A stretch of 64,000 nucleotides of DNA from Bradyrhizobium sp. CIAT3101 (GCF_029714945.1 NZ_CP121634.1:9304453-9368452), one strand, 5' to 3'. Positions 1 through 9,063 are shown, counted from the first letter of the stretch. The notes: generated from the letters alone by a model not told the origin. Made by a program: numbers and translations.

Positions 1-133
1 CGTCACCCCGCGCAACGGCACAGCCGTGGTCGCTGGAGGTGGCCGCTCCTTCAGCGGCCCTCGTAGGGCGACGGCCCCACTGGTGGCCGTACATCCTTCG
101 AGGCTCGCAAGAGCTCGCACCTCAGGATGACGG
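1..133. repeat. Family A palindromic repeat, copy A1 (left part cut by window edge)
   Basis: The right end carries the family signature: an arm reading CATCCTTCGAGGCTCGC, then a terminus reading CACCTCAGGATGACGG. The left part holds GTCACC and a GGTGGCCGC arm. The same layout recurs at 6555-6664, 9643-9749 and, more diverged, 58404-58516. No reading frame here looks real. Confidence 0.75.
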
Positions 134-156
134 GGAGAGAGGCGCCTCAGCGACGG

Positions 157-582
157 TTACTCGGGTATCTCTCCAAAATTCTTCCCCACCGGCAGCACCG
201 CGTGCCGGATCAGGCGCGAATCCTCAACTCCCGCCTGCCGATGCTTCACCGCTTCGCGATAGACGGGGTCGCGGATCATCTCGACGAAGGCCGAGACGCT
301 TGGGTATTCGGCGATGAAGCAATGGTCCCAGCGCTCCTCTTGCGGACCGATCAGCATCAGCTCGAACCTGCCTTGCCAGACGATGCGGCCGCCGAGGCGT
401 TCGAACACCGGGCCGCTTTCGCGACCATAGGCCGCATAGGCCTCCGCTCCGGAAGCTTTGCGTCCGTCGGGATACGCCGCCTCTTTGCGCAAGCGCACCA
501 GGTTGAGCATGTGGATCGGGCCGGGACGGTCGTTGTCCCGGAATTGCGCGAAGATCTCCTTGGTCGGATCGATGTGGCCCAT
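157..582 (-). CDS. DUF1330 domain-containing protein
   Basis: The 141-residue product looks like the DUF1330 group of small dimeric alpha/beta-barrel (ferredoxin-like) proteins. It has an early segment GPIHMLNLVRLR, a central YGRESGPVFERLGGRIVW with the usual self-assembly strand, and a C-terminal AFVEMIRDPVYREAVKHR helix. Members of this group are cytosolic and mostly without a proven substrate. The ATG at 582 is the only good start. The gene stands alone, divergent from the penicillin-binding protein gene. The family call is confident; the function is unknown. Confidence 0.8.
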   Translation of the reverse strand: MGHIDPTKEIFAQFRDNDRPGPIHMLNLVRLRKEAAYPDGRKASGAEAYAAYGRESGPVFERLGGRIVWQGRFELMLIGPQEERWDHCFIAEYPSVSAFVEMIRDPVYREAVKHRQAGVEDSRLIRHAVLPVGKNFGEIPE

Positions 583-751
583 GCGTGGGGTTCCTTCTTC
601 TTTATAGCGACAATCCTAGCTCCGGCGCCCCGCGAGCGGAACTGTGGCCGGCGAATGCCGCACCTCCTAATCACGCGTTAACGTCGGGGTAACCGGGCCT
701 TAAACCCGGACCGCTAGCGTGCGGCGGGCGGGATGACTGGGCGTTTCAAGT

Positions 752-2983
752 ATGGGGTCGGGAAAGAAAAAGAGTGGGCGGAAGGAGCCGCTGTTCGGCT
801 TGCCCGCGGCGCTCGCCGATCTGCGCCTGACGGCGGCCGATCGCATTCCCGGTGGCGGCGACGACAAGCCGAAGAAATCCGCCGGCAAGCGCAAGGCCGA
901 ACCATCCGACGACGACGAGCCGCCGCGCGAACGCAAGGCGCAGCCCAAAAGCAGTGGTGCCAAGCGCCGGTCGAAATCATCGTTCAGCGCCGGCCTCGGC
1001 CGCCTCGTCTATTGGGGCGCCGTGCTGAGCCTGTGGGGCGTGATCGCCGTGATTGGCGTCGTGATCTGGGTTGGCGCCCATCTGCCGCCGATCCAGTCGC
1101 TGGAGATTCCAAAGCGCCCGCCGACGATTCAGATCGTCGGCATAGACGGCAGCCTGCTGGCGCAGCGCGGCGAGATGGCCGGCGCCAATGTCGCGCTGAA
1201 GGACCTGCCGCCCTATCTGCCAAAGGCCTTCATCGCGATCGAAGACCGCCGTTTCTATTCGCATTTCGGCATCGACCCCGTCGGCATCCTGCGGGCGCTC
1301 GTCACCAACGTGCTCCATCGCGGCGTGTCGCAGGGCGGCTCGACGCTGACGCAGCAGCTCGCCAAAAACCTGTTCCTGACCCAGGAACGCACCATGGCGC
1401 GCAAGCTGCAGGAGGCGGAGCTCGCGATCTGGCTGGAGCGCAAGCACTCCAAGAACGAGATTCTGGAGCTCTATCTCAACCGCGTCTATTTCGGCTCCGG
1501 CGCCTACGGCGTTGAAGCCGCCGCGCAGAAATATTTCGGCAAGCCGGCCAGGAATGTGACCATCGCCGAAGCCGCGATGCTGGCGGGCCTGGTCAAATCG
1601 CCCTCGCGGCTGGCGCCGAACCGCAATCCGGAAGGCGCGGAAGCGCGCGCGCAGATCGTGCTTGCGGCGATGGCGGACGCCAAGTTCATCACCGACGCGC
1701 AGGCCCAGGCTTCGATCGGCCATCCCTCCTACAATGTGAAGCCGGTCGGCGCCGGCACCGTGAACTACGTCGCCGATTGGATCGGCGAGGTGCTGGACGA
1801 CCTCGTCGGCCAGATCGATGACAGCATCAAGGTCGAGACCACGATCGATCCGAAACTCCAGGCCGTGGCGGAGGCCGCAATCATCGACGAGCTCGCGGCC
1901 AAGAGCGTGAAGTTCAATGTCAGCCAGGGCGCGCTGGTGGCGATGACACCCGACGGCGCCGTGCGCGCCATGGTCGGCGGCCGGAACTATTCCGAGAGCC
2001 AGTACAACCGCGCGGTCACTGCAAAACGCCAGCCGGGCTCCTCGTTCAAGCCGTTCGTCTATCTGACCGCGATGGAACAGGGCCTGACGCCCGATACCGT
2101 CCGCCAGGACGCACCGATCGAGGTCAAGGGCTGGAAGCCCGAGAACTACACCCATGAATATTTCGGCGCGGTGACGCTGACGCAGGCGCTGGCGATGTCG
2201 CTCAACACCGTCGCCATCCGCCTCGGCCTCGAGGTCGGGCCGAAGAACGTGGTGCGCACCGCGCACCGGCTCGGCATCTCCTCGAAACTCGAGCCCAACG
2301 CCTCGATCGCGCTCGGCACCTCGGAAGTCTCGGTCGTCGAGCTGGTCGGCGCCTATGCGCCGTTCGCCAATGGCGGCTTCGCGGCCACGCCGCATGTGGT
2401 GACGCGGATCAGGACGCTCGACGGCAAGCTGCTCTACATGCGGCAGCCCGACGAGCATAACCAGGTGATCGAGCCGCGCTATGTCGGCATGATGAACACG
2501 ATGATGAAGGAGACGCTGATCTCCGGCACCGCGAAGAAGGCCGAGATCCCAGGCTGGCAGGCGGCCGGCAAGACCGGCACCAGCCAGGATTACCGCGACG
2601 CCTGGTTCATCGGCTACACGTCGAACCTCGTCACCGGCGTCTGGCTCGGCAACGACGACAACTCGCCGACCAAGAAGGCGACCGGCGGCGGCCTGCCGGT
2701 GGAGGTCTGGACCCGCTTCATGCGCGCCGCGCACGAAGGCGTCCAGGTGGCGGCCCTCCCCAACTCGCCAGGCAATTGGGGACCGGCGAACCTCGTGCAG
2801 ATCTCATCGCAGGTGTCACCGCCGACACAGGCGGCAGCGCCAGCATCTGCACCAGCGCCGGTTAGTAATGGCGGCTATCGCGCGCCACCGCCGCCGACCC
2901 GCACCAATGTCAACGCGCGGCCGGAAGCCGCCGCAGGACTTGATGGCTGGCTGATGGACCGGCTGTTCGGCGGGAATCGGTAG
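752..2983 (+). CDS. Bifunctional class A penicillin-binding protein (PBP1A family)
   Basis: This is a 743-residue peptidoglycan synthase. A basic, low-complexity cytoplasmic tail (residues 1-80, rich in Lys, Pro and Asp) precedes one membrane helix at about 85-110. The glycosyltransferase domain has IEDRRFYSHFGID with catalytic Glu164, and GGSTLTQQLAKN at about 195. The transpeptidase domain has the SxxK motif at Ser430-Lys433 (PGSSFKPF), then MSLNT and a KTGTS box. A Pro/Ala-rich C-terminal tail follows. It should polymerise and cross-link glycan strands at the inner membrane. Full length, with all catalytic motifs intact. It is transcribed alone and ends at a convergent hairpin. Confidence 0.95.
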   Translation: MGSGKKKSGRKEPLFGLPAALADLRLTAADRIPGGGDDKPKKSAGKRKAEPSDDDEPPRERKAQPKSSGAKRRSKSSFSAGLGRLVYWGAVLSLWGVIAVIGVVIWVGAHLPPIQSLEIPKRPPTIQIVGIDGSLLAQRGEMAGANVALKDLPPYLPKAFIAIEDRRFYSHFGIDPVGILRALVTNVLHRGVSQGGSTLTQQLAKNLFLTQERTMARKLQEAELAIWLERKHSKNEILELYLNRVYFGSGAYGVEAAAQKYFGKPARNVTIAEAAMLAGLVKSPSRLAPNRNPEGAEARAQIVLAAMADAKFITDAQAQASIGHPSYNVKPVGAGTVNYVADWIGEVLDDLVGQIDDSIKVETTIDPKLQAVAEAAIIDELAAKSVKFNVSQGALVAMTPDGAVRAMVGGRNYSESQYNRAVTAKRQPGSSFKPFVYLTAMEQGLTPDTVRQDAPIEVKGWKPENYTHEYFGAVTLTQALAMSLNTVAIRLGLEVGPKNVVRTAHRLGISSKLEPNASIALGTSEVSVVELVGAYAPFANGGFAATPHVVTRIRTLDGKLLYMRQPDEHNQVIEPRYVGMMNTMMKETLISGTAKKAEIPGWQAAGKTGTSQDYRDAWFIGYTSNLVTGVWLGNDDNSPTKKATGGGLPVEVWTRFMRAAHEGVQVAALPNSPGNWGPANLVQISSQVSPPTQAAAPASAPAPVSNGGYRAPPPPTRTNVNARPEAAAGLDGWLMDRLFGGNR

Positions 2984-2996
2984 GCCTCAAAACCAA

Positions 2997-3024
2997 AACG
3001 CGAAAACAACCCCATGCACAGTAG
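2997..3024. repeat. Family F 28-bp repeat, copy F1
   Basis: A 28-base string just after the penicillin-binding protein stop codon is identical to 53877-53904. Its core reads GAAAACAACCCCATGCACAG. Both copies lie in gene-free DNA between or beside convergent genes. Confidence 0.75.
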
Positions 3025-3090
3025 CCGGCGTATTGCGCCGTGATGCATGGTGGATTGGCCGAAGGCTTTGATGCGATGGAGTAAAACGCA

Positions 3091-3114
3091 CATCGCCCGC
3101 TTTCGCGGGCGATG
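3091..3114. terminator. Hairpin between convergent genes
   Basis: A perfect 10-bp stem (CATCGCCCGC / GCGGGCGATG) with a TTTC loop lies between the 3' ends of the penicillin-binding protein and metalloprotease genes. Read on the minus strand it is followed shortly by a TTTT run, so it may end the metalloprotease transcript; on the plus strand there is no T run. Confidence 0.5.
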
Positions 3115-3142
3115 ACACCTTCCAAGACGCTAGCTGCGCGCC

Positions 3143-3898
3143 CTAATCGTCGACCCCGTACCGGTGCAGATCGTTGCCGTAGGTGTCGAGCCACTTCTTG
3201 GCGCGCTCCATGGACGGACAGATCTTGCCGCAGACGCGCCAGAAGCGGGCCGAGTGGTTCATCTCGACGAGATGGGCCACCTCATGCGCGGCGAGGTAGT
3301 CGAGCACATAGGGCGGCGCGAGGATCAGGCGCCAGGAGAACGACAACGAGCCCGCCGAGGTGCAGGAGCCCCACCGGCTGGACTGATCGCGGATCGAGAG
3401 CCGCTTCACCTTGACGCCGAGCTCGGCGGCATGGGTCTCCGACGAACGCTGCAGATCGCGGCGCGCCTCGCGCTTGAGGAAGTCGCTGACACGGCGATCG
3501 ACGTGCTCGAGGCCGCCGGCGACGCAGAGAATGCGTTCACCGCTGTCGCGAATTTCGGTCCACACCGTGCCGCGCGCGCCTGCACGATGCACGATGCGAT
3601 GGGAAACGCCACGGAGCGGTATCACTGTGCCAGGCTGGAACGGTGCAGCCTTCGGCAAACGACCGAGACGTGCCGCGATCCACGCGCCGTGACGCTGCGC
3701 GAAGTCCTTGGCTTCGGCGAGCGTGCCGCGCGGCGGGATCGTGAGGATCGCTTCGCGGTCACTCGGATGGATTCTGAGCGTGTAACGGCGCGCACGACGG
3801 TGTCTGCGCAGCCGAATCGCAAAGAATTGCGATCCATGGCTGATGACGAGGGTCTTCGGTTCGTGGGGCCGACGGTAGAGGAGCGCGCGAGTGGCCAT
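3143..3898 (-). CDS. YgjP-like (DUF45) zinc metalloprotease
   Basis: The 251-residue protein has the zinc-protease motif HEVAH at residues 205-209, followed by His215 in EMNHSARFW. The segment RDQSSRWGSCTSAG just before it is typical of the DUF45/YgjP (M48-like) group. I chose the ATG at 3898, giving MATRALLYRR; an in-frame start at 3982 would add 28 residues that do not look like a conserved start. It is likely cytosolic, as no signal peptide is visible. In vivo substrates of this group are not established. It is convergent with the penicillin-binding protein gene. Confidence 0.88.
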   Translation of the reverse strand: MATRALLYRRPHEPKTLVISHGSQFFAIRLRRHRRARRYTLRIHPSDREAILTIPPRGTLAEAKDFAQRHGAWIAARLGRLPKAAPFQPGTVIPLRGVSHRIVHRAGARGTVWTEIRDSGERILCVAGGLEHVDRRVSDFLKREARRDLQRSSETHAAELGVKVKRLSIRDQSSRWGSCTSAGSLSFSWRLILAPPYVLDYLAAHEVAHLVEMNHSARFWRVCGKICPSMERAKKWLDTYGNDLHRYGVDD

Positions 3899-4199
3899 GT
3901 CTGTCAGTCCGGGGAGCAAGAGTTCGCCCGGATTCTGCCATAACCGCCGCCAGGGAAAGCGCTCGGCGCAAAAACAAATCATTTGCCCAATATACAGGGG
4001 TCTGGCGTCCGGGAGACCCTACAGACTGGGGTTGGAACCCGCTTTTTTCGCCCCCGCTGGACGCATGTGGCACCCCCAAGGGGTGAGGGGTGACTCACTC
4101 CTACAAGACTACCTAAATACCTCGAATCTGGCGGGAACCAGGCCCTCCCGGAGCGTCCGGCAGGGCCTGAATTTTCGACGGGAAAGCCGAAAAACGCAG
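3899..4199. other. Intergenic region, no gene seen
   Basis: This gap lies between the metalloprotease start and the PHA depolymerase stop. It includes an inverted repeat CAGGCCCT (4139-4146) / AGGGCCTG (4162-4169) with a 15-base loop, which could fold downstream of the depolymerase gene. I see no coding sequence or clear promoter. Confidence 0.5.
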
Positions 4200-5528
4200 T
4201 TATTCAGCCGCAAGCGCCTGCAACGAACTCGGATTCGCAGCGGAGACCATGAAATCATGGATGCGCGGCACGATCTCCGACTTGAATCGCGAGCCGTTGA
4301 ACACGCCGTAATGTCCAACGCCCTTCTGAACGTAATGAACGCGGCGATGATCGGGGATCGCACGACATAATGTGTGCGTTGCTTCGGTCTGACCGAGACC
4401 CGAGATGTCGTCGTTCTCGCCTTCGACCGTCATCAATGCGACGCGCGTCACCTTGGAAGGATCGACGCGAGTTCCACGATGCATCATCTCGCCTTTCGGC
4501 AGCGAATGCTTCACGAACACGGTGTCGACGGTCTGCAGATAATACTCGGCCGACAGGTCCATGACCGCGAGATATTCGTCATAGAAGTCGCGATGCTTGT
4601 CGACGAGGTCGCCGTCGCCCTTCACCAGGTTGGCGAACAGGCGCTTGTGAGCGTCCATGTGGCGGTCGAGGTTCATGCTGATGAACCCGTTCAGTTGCAG
4701 GAAGCCCGGATAGACGTCGCGCATCATGCCCGGATGCGGGAACGGCACCTTGGTGATGACGGTGTTGCGGAACCAGTCGATGCCGCGCTCCTGCGCGAGC
4801 TGATTCACCGCGGTCGGATTGCGGCGGGTGTCGATCGGGCCACCCATCAGCGTCATCGAGGTCGGTACGAAGGGATCGCGGCGCGCTTCCATGATCGAGA
4901 CGGCGGCGACGACGGGCACGGAGGGCTGGCACACCGCCAGCACATGGGTGTTGCCGCCCAGCACGTGCAGCATCTCGATGACGTAATCGATGTAGTCGTC
5001 GAGATCGAAACGGCCATCGCTCAAGGGCACCATGCGGGCGTCGGCCCAATCGGTGATGTAGACCTCATGTGCCGGCAGAAAGGCCTCGACCGTGCCACGG
5101 AGCAGCGTCGCGTAATGGCCCGACATCGGCGCCACGATCAGCACGCGCGGCTGCGGGCTGCGCAGCGGACGGGCGAACTTGCGATCGAAATAGAGCAGCT
5201 TGCAGAACGGCTTTTCCCAGACCGGGCGAACCTCGACGGGGACGCGGATGCCGTTGACCTCGGTGTCGTTGAGACCCCATTCCGGCTTGCCGTAGCGGCG
5301 CGTGGTGCGCTCGAACAATTCGCAGGCCGCGGCGACGGACTTGCCGACTTCGGTGCGCGCCCAGGGATTCAGCGGGTTCTGAAACAGCAGCTTGGTCGCA
5401 TCGGTAACGGCGCGTGCCGGATTAAGAGAGGCCTGCGCCATCTCGTACATCCAGTACATCGGCGTCGTCAGGACCGGGCTGCCTTCATTAGCCTGGAGCG
5501 GTACGCCGCCAAACTCACCAATCGGCAT
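4200..5528 (-). CDS. phaZ: Intracellular polyhydroxyalkanoate depolymerase
   Basis: The 442-residue protein matches intracellular PHA depolymerases that mobilise stored polyhydroxybutyrate granules. Visible landmarks are MYWMYEMAQASLNPAR near the start, VLIVAPMSGHYATLLRGTVE, DWADARMVPLS, and the box HVLAVCQPS, whose Cys200 takes the place of the serine of ordinary lipases, as in this family. A C-terminal GVGHYGVFNG supplies the catalytic histidine. The ATG at 5528 follows a GAAGAGGAA ribosome site; a TTG two codons upstream is less likely. The gene is monocistronic. Carbon storage fits a rhizobial lifestyle. Confidence 0.93.
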   Translation of the reverse strand: MPIGEFGGVPLQANEGSPVLTTPMYWMYEMAQASLNPARAVTDATKLLFQNPLNPWARTEVGKSVAAACELFERTTRRYGKPEWGLNDTEVNGIRVPVEVRPVWEKPFCKLLYFDRKFARPLRSPQPRVLIVAPMSGHYATLLRGTVEAFLPAHEVYITDWADARMVPLSDGRFDLDDYIDYVIEMLHVLGGNTHVLAVCQPSVPVVAAVSIMEARRDPFVPTSMTLMGGPIDTRRNPTAVNQLAQERGIDWFRNTVITKVPFPHPGMMRDVYPGFLQLNGFISMNLDRHMDAHKRLFANLVKGDGDLVDKHRDFYDEYLAVMDLSAEYYLQTVDTVFVKHSLPKGEMMHRGTRVDPSKVTRVALMTVEGENDDISGLGQTEATHTLCRAIPDHRRVHYVQKGVGHYGVFNGSRFKSEIVPRIHDFMVSAANPSSLQALAAE

Positions 5529-5649
5529 GATCAAATTCCTCTTCGCATCGCAGCATACTGCCGAATGCGTAATATTGCGTCAATGCATGGTTCCGTACAT
5601 CTACGTGGCGCAGACGGTTAAATCGGCGTGAATCCACGGGAAAGTGACG

Positions 5650-6468
5650 TTATTCGCCGCCCGAGAGCAGCGAGCCGTGCTTCTTGGCGCTGCGCAAAAG
5701 GGCAAGGAATGCCCAAAAGGAAGCAACCAGAATCACCGCGTTGATGGCTAACGCACCCAGCATCAGATCGGTCCGGAAGGTGTTTTCGATCAGCAGCGCG
5801 CGCATCCCCTCGAACACGTAGGTCGGCGGCAGCGACCAGGCGACGGTTTGCAGCCAGGGCGGCAGGACGCTGACCGGATAATAGATGCAGGCCAGCGGCA
5901 TGATTCCGAACATCAGGGTCCAGACGATGCTCTCGGCACCGAGGCCGTTCCGCAGCACCAGACCCGAGACGAAGATGCCGACCGCCCAGCTGGTGAAGAT
6001 CAGATTGCAGAAGAAGGCGATCAGCGGCAGGCCGAGGCTATAGACATTGAAGTGAAAGAACGCGATCGCGAGCAGCGTCATCGGAATCACGCCGATCGCC
6101 AGCCGGATCAGGCTCATCGCCATCAGCGACAGCAGAAACTCGATCGGCTTCAGCGGGCTCATCATGAGGTTGCCGAGGTTGCGCGCCCACATCTCCTCCA
6201 GGAAGGAGATGGAGAAGCCGAGCTGGCCGCGGAACAGGATGTCCCAGAGGATGACGGCGCCGATCAGCGTGCCGCCCGCCCGCGCGAAGAAATTGGCGTT
6301 CTGCGCGATGTAGAGCTGAAGGAAGCCCCAGGTGATGATCTGCAGCGCCGGCCAGTACAACAGCTCCAGCAGCCGCGGCCAGGACGACATCAACAGATAC
6401 CAGTAGCGCAGGATCATCGCGCCGATGCGTTGGACGGAGATGCCGCGATGGAGGGACATTTCGCTCAT
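5650..6468 (-). CDS. ABC-2 family transporter permease
   Basis: This 272-residue integral membrane protein has about six hydrophobic segments. Landmarks are an early ELLYWPALQIITWGF, a central EEMWARNLGNLMMSPLKP loop and a late LPPTYVFEGMRALL segment, typical of ABC-2 exporters. The ATG at 6468 has a GGGACG ribosome site; a longer reading frame upstream has no support. It is the membrane partner of the ATPase at 6704-7507, in the same direction, but 235 bp apart because a family A repeat sits between them. The substrate cannot be told from sequence. Confidence 0.88.
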   Translation of the reverse strand: MSEMSLHRGISVQRIGAMILRYWYLLMSSWPRLLELLYWPALQIITWGFLQLYIAQNANFFARAGGTLIGAVILWDILFRGQLGFSISFLEEMWARNLGNLMMSPLKPIEFLLSLMAMSLIRLAIGVIPMTLLAIAFFHFNVYSLGLPLIAFFCNLIFTSWAVGIFVSGLVLRNGLGAESIVWTLMFGIMPLACIYYPVSVLPPWLQTVAWSLPPTYVFEGMRALLIENTFRTDLMLGALAINAVILVASFWAFLALLRSAKKHGSLLSGGE

Positions 6469-6554
6469 CGTTGCGTCCCGTAGCCCGGGTTGAGCCAGTA
6501 GCCAAGATGGAGCGAAGCGCAATCCGGGGTGCAGTGCCAGCCACGCCCACCGAC

Positions 6555-6664
6555 GTCATCCTGAGGTGCGCGCCCTTCGCGCGCCTCGAAGGATGGGCCG
6601 CAGGCGTGCGCTGCCCATCCTTCGAGGCAAACCTTGCGATGCAAGGTTTGCACCTCAGGATGAC
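6555..6664. repeat. Family A palindromic repeat, copy A2
   Basis: The 110-bp element is bounded by perfect 15-bp inverted termini, GTCATCCTGAGGTGC and GCACCTCAGGATGAC. It contains internal palindromes, one around CCATCCTTCGAGG. It separates the two genes of the ABC-2 exporter, so it would lie inside their shared transcript and fold as RNA. Confidence 0.85.
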
Positions 6665-6703
6665 GGCTGTGCGCGCGGATAGAACAATCGTGGAGAGGTC
6701 CCC

Positions 6704-7507
6704 TCATTGCGCTCCCTCCTTCGTCCCGTTCGCCCGCCCGCGTGCGACGTCCAGAAACACCTCCTCCAGCGTGGTGCGGTTGTAGCGGGCCATGATGGCA
6801 TCGGGCGTGTCATCGTCCTCGACGCGGCCGCGCTTCATGATGATGACGCGGTCGCAGAGTCGCTCGACCTCGAGCATGTTGTGCGAGGCCAAAAGGATGG
6901 TGGCATTATTGTCCTTGCGATAGCGCTCCAGATGCGCACGGACCCAGTCCGCCGTATCAGGGTCGAGCGAGGCGGTCGGCTCGTCCAGCAGCAACAGCTC
7001 GGGCTCGTTGATCAGCGCCTTCGCCAGTGCGACGCGGGTCTTCTGCCCGGCGGACAGCTTGCCGTTGGCGCGGTCGATGAAGTCGCTGAGATCGAGATCA
7101 GCGGCGAGCTTTGCGATGCGGTCCGCGAGGTTCCTGACCGCATAGAGCTTGCCGAAAATGGTGAGGTTCTGCCGCACCGTGAGCCGCATCGGCATGTCGA
7201 CATAGGGGCTTTCGAAGTTCATCCGCCCGAGCACGGCCGCGCTCTCCTCGGGCATCCGATGCCCGAGCACCTGCACACGGCCCGAGGTCGGCAGCACCAG
7301 GCCCATGATCATCGCGATGGTGGTGGTCTTGCCGGCGCCGTTGCCGCCGAGCAGCCCGGTAATGCTGCCGCGGGACAGCGAAAAGGAGATGCCGTCCACC
7401 GCACGGGTCTGCTTGTAGAGCTTGACCAGGCGATCGACCTCGATGGCCGCGGACAATGTGCTGTCCGCGACAGTCGGCCGACTTGAAGCCTTGGAGTTCT
7501 CAGTCAT
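6704..7507 (-). CDS. ABC transporter ATP-binding protein (ABC-2 exporter)
   Basis: The 267-residue ATPase has Walker A GGNGAGKTTT, signature LSAGQKTR, Walker B LLLLDEPTASLD and switch histidine LASHNM. The ATG at 7507 (MTENSKASS) is preferred. An open frame continues about 118 codons further upstream, but that part is Ser/Arg-rich, runs under regS and is not conserved-looking. It energises the permease at 5650-6468. It is divergent from regS, with a 142-bp shared upstream region holding a 15-bp tandem duplication. Confidence 0.9.
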   Translation of the reverse strand: MTENSKASSRPTVADSTLSAAIEVDRLVKLYKQTRAVDGISFSLSRGSITGLLGGNGAGKTTTIAMIMGLVLPTSGRVQVLGHRMPEESAAVLGRMNFESPYVDMPMRLTVRQNLTIFGKLYAVRNLADRIAKLAADLDLSDFIDRANGKLSAGQKTRVALAKALINEPELLLLDEPTASLDPDTADWVRAHLERYRKDNNATILLASHNMLEVERLCDRVIIMKRGRVEDDDTPDAIMARYNRTTLEEVFLDVARGRANGTKEGAQ

Positions 7508-7555
7508 GCTAAGGGCGTTCTTCCGCCATTGCGCGGTGGAGCGCAAGACTTGAAG

Positions 7556-7585
7556 CTCAAAGGCTTGTACCTCAAGGGCTTGTAA
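7556..7585. repeat. Two tandem 15-bp units between divergent genes
   Basis: CTCAAAGGCTTGTAC is followed at once by CTCAAGGGCTTGTAA, with two mismatches between the units. They lie in the divergent promoter region of the ABC exporter and regS. This may be a slipped-strand duplication or paired regulator half-sites. Confidence 0.6.
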
Positions 7586-7649
7586 CTCGTTGGAATCAGT
7601 GGGCCAGCGTGTTTGTGATAGGACACGCGCACCGCTAGATTGGCCTGCA

Positions 7650-8960
7650 ATGACCGAGACCACCGCTTCCGACTTCCGCCCGTCGCAACGACACATCCGC
7701 CTGGACACCATCCTGCGGCTGCGCTGGCTCGCGGTGCTGGGCCAGCTCGCCGCGATCTTCATCGTGGCACAGGGGCTCGAGTTCGATGTCGCGATTGTCC
7801 CCTGTGTCAGCATCATCGGCCTGTCGGCGGCGCTCAACCTGGCTCTGCAGACCGTGGCCAACCCGATGCAGCGGCTGGCGCCGCTTCACGCGGCCGGATT
7901 GCTGGCGCTGAACATCGTGGAACTGGCCGGGCTGCTGTTCTTCACCGGCGGCTTGCAGAACCCGTTCTCGTTCCTGTTTCTCGCGCCTGTCCTGATTTCC
8001 GCCACCGCGTTGCCGGCCCGGTTGACGTTCGCACTCGGCCTTCTGGCCGTGGCATGTGCCTCGATCCTGTTCTTCTTTCATTTCCCGCTGCCATGGGATT
8101 CCGAAGATCCCGTGGTGTTGCCGCCGATCTATCTGGTCGGCGTCTGGCTATCGATCGTGCTGGCGATCGGCGTCACCAGCCTCTACTCGTTCCAGGTGAC
8201 CGAGGAGGCGCGCAAGCTCGCCGACGCGTTGGCCGCGACCGAGCTGGTGCTGACGCGCGAGCAGCATCTGACCCAGCTCGACGGCCTGGCCGCGGCCGCC
8301 GCGCACGAGCTCGGCACGCCGCTTGCGACCATCTTCCTGATTTCGCGCGAGCTGGAAAAGACCGTGACGGACCCGGTCTTCGCGGCGGACCTGAAGACCT
8401 TGCGCGAGCAGACGCAACGCTGCCGCGACATTTTGAGCAAGATCACCCAGCTCTCCTCCAGCGGCGCGCCGTTCGACCGCATGAAGCTGTCGGAGCTGAT
8501 CGAAGAGGTGGTGGCACCGCACCGCGACTTCGGCGTCGACATCAAGGTACGGATTGCGGTGGCCGCGACGGCCGAGCCGGTCGGATCACGCAATCCGGCG
8601 GTGCTCTATGGCGTCGGCAACATCATCGAGAACGCCGTCGATTTCGCCAACTCCACGGTCGAGGTCAACGCGTGGTGGAACAATGAGACGATCGAGATCC
8701 TGATCTCCGACGACGGCCCCGGCATTCCGCCCGATCTCATGAACCGGATCGGCGAGCCCTATCTGTCGCGGCGGCGCACCCAGGATGCCGGCGGCGGCCT
8801 CGGGCTCGGCGTGTTCATCGCCCGCACGCTGCTCGAACGCACCGGCGCCAAGGTCTCGTTTACCAATCGGACGTTTCCGGAACACGGTGCAGTGGTGCAG
8901 ATCGCGTGGCCCAGGGAGCGTTTTGAGACTATCGAGAGCCTCGAAGAAACAATAGGATAG
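7650..8960 (+). CDS. regS: Redox-sensing histidine kinase RegS (RegB/PrrB/ActS family)
   Basis: The 436-residue membrane kinase has about six hydrophobic segments in residues 25-180. They include GGLQNPF at 100-106, the quinone-binding heptapeptide known in RegB. The H-box AAAHELGTPLAT gives His219 as phosphate acceptor. Cys258 in EQTQRCRDIL matches the redox-active cysteine of RegB. The N box (NIIENAVDFAN) and G boxes (DDGPGIP, GGGLGLGVF) are complete. In this family the kinase senses quinone and redox state and phosphorylates RegR/RegA to control nitrogen fixation, respiration and carbon genes. The start is the ATG at 7650 (MTETTASD). regR follows after 103 bp. Confidence 0.95.
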   Translation: MTETTASDFRPSQRHIRLDTILRLRWLAVLGQLAAIFIVAQGLEFDVAIVPCVSIIGLSAALNLALQTVANPMQRLAPLHAAGLLALNIVELAGLLFFTGGLQNPFSFLFLAPVLISATALPARLTFALGLLAVACASILFFFHFPLPWDSEDPVVLPPIYLVGVWLSIVLAIGVTSLYSFQVTEEARKLADALAATELVLTREQHLTQLDGLAAAAAHELGTPLATIFLISRELEKTVTDPVFAADLKTLREQTQRCRDILSKITQLSSSGAPFDRMKLSELIEEVVAPHRDFGVDIKVRIAVAATAEPVGSRNPAVLYGVGNIIENAVDFANSTVEVNAWWNNETIEILISDDGPGIPPDLMNRIGEPYLSRRRTQDAGGGLGLGVFIARTLLERTGAKVSFTNRTFPEHGAVVQIAWPRERFETIESLEETIG

Positions 8961-9063
8961 GGCGCGACCTTGCGTCGCACATGAGGGCCGATCGACTATT
9001 GGCGGCCTTGGCACCGCCTGATTGCGACGCCATATGTAGATGTGCAGGAGAGAGGACAAAACC

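Noticed and set aside
7508..7861. N-terminal extension of the ABC exporter ATPase
   Set aside because: It overlaps regS, is Ser/Arg-rich, and contains the products of the 15-bp tandem repeat. The ATG at 7507 gives a normal ATPase length.
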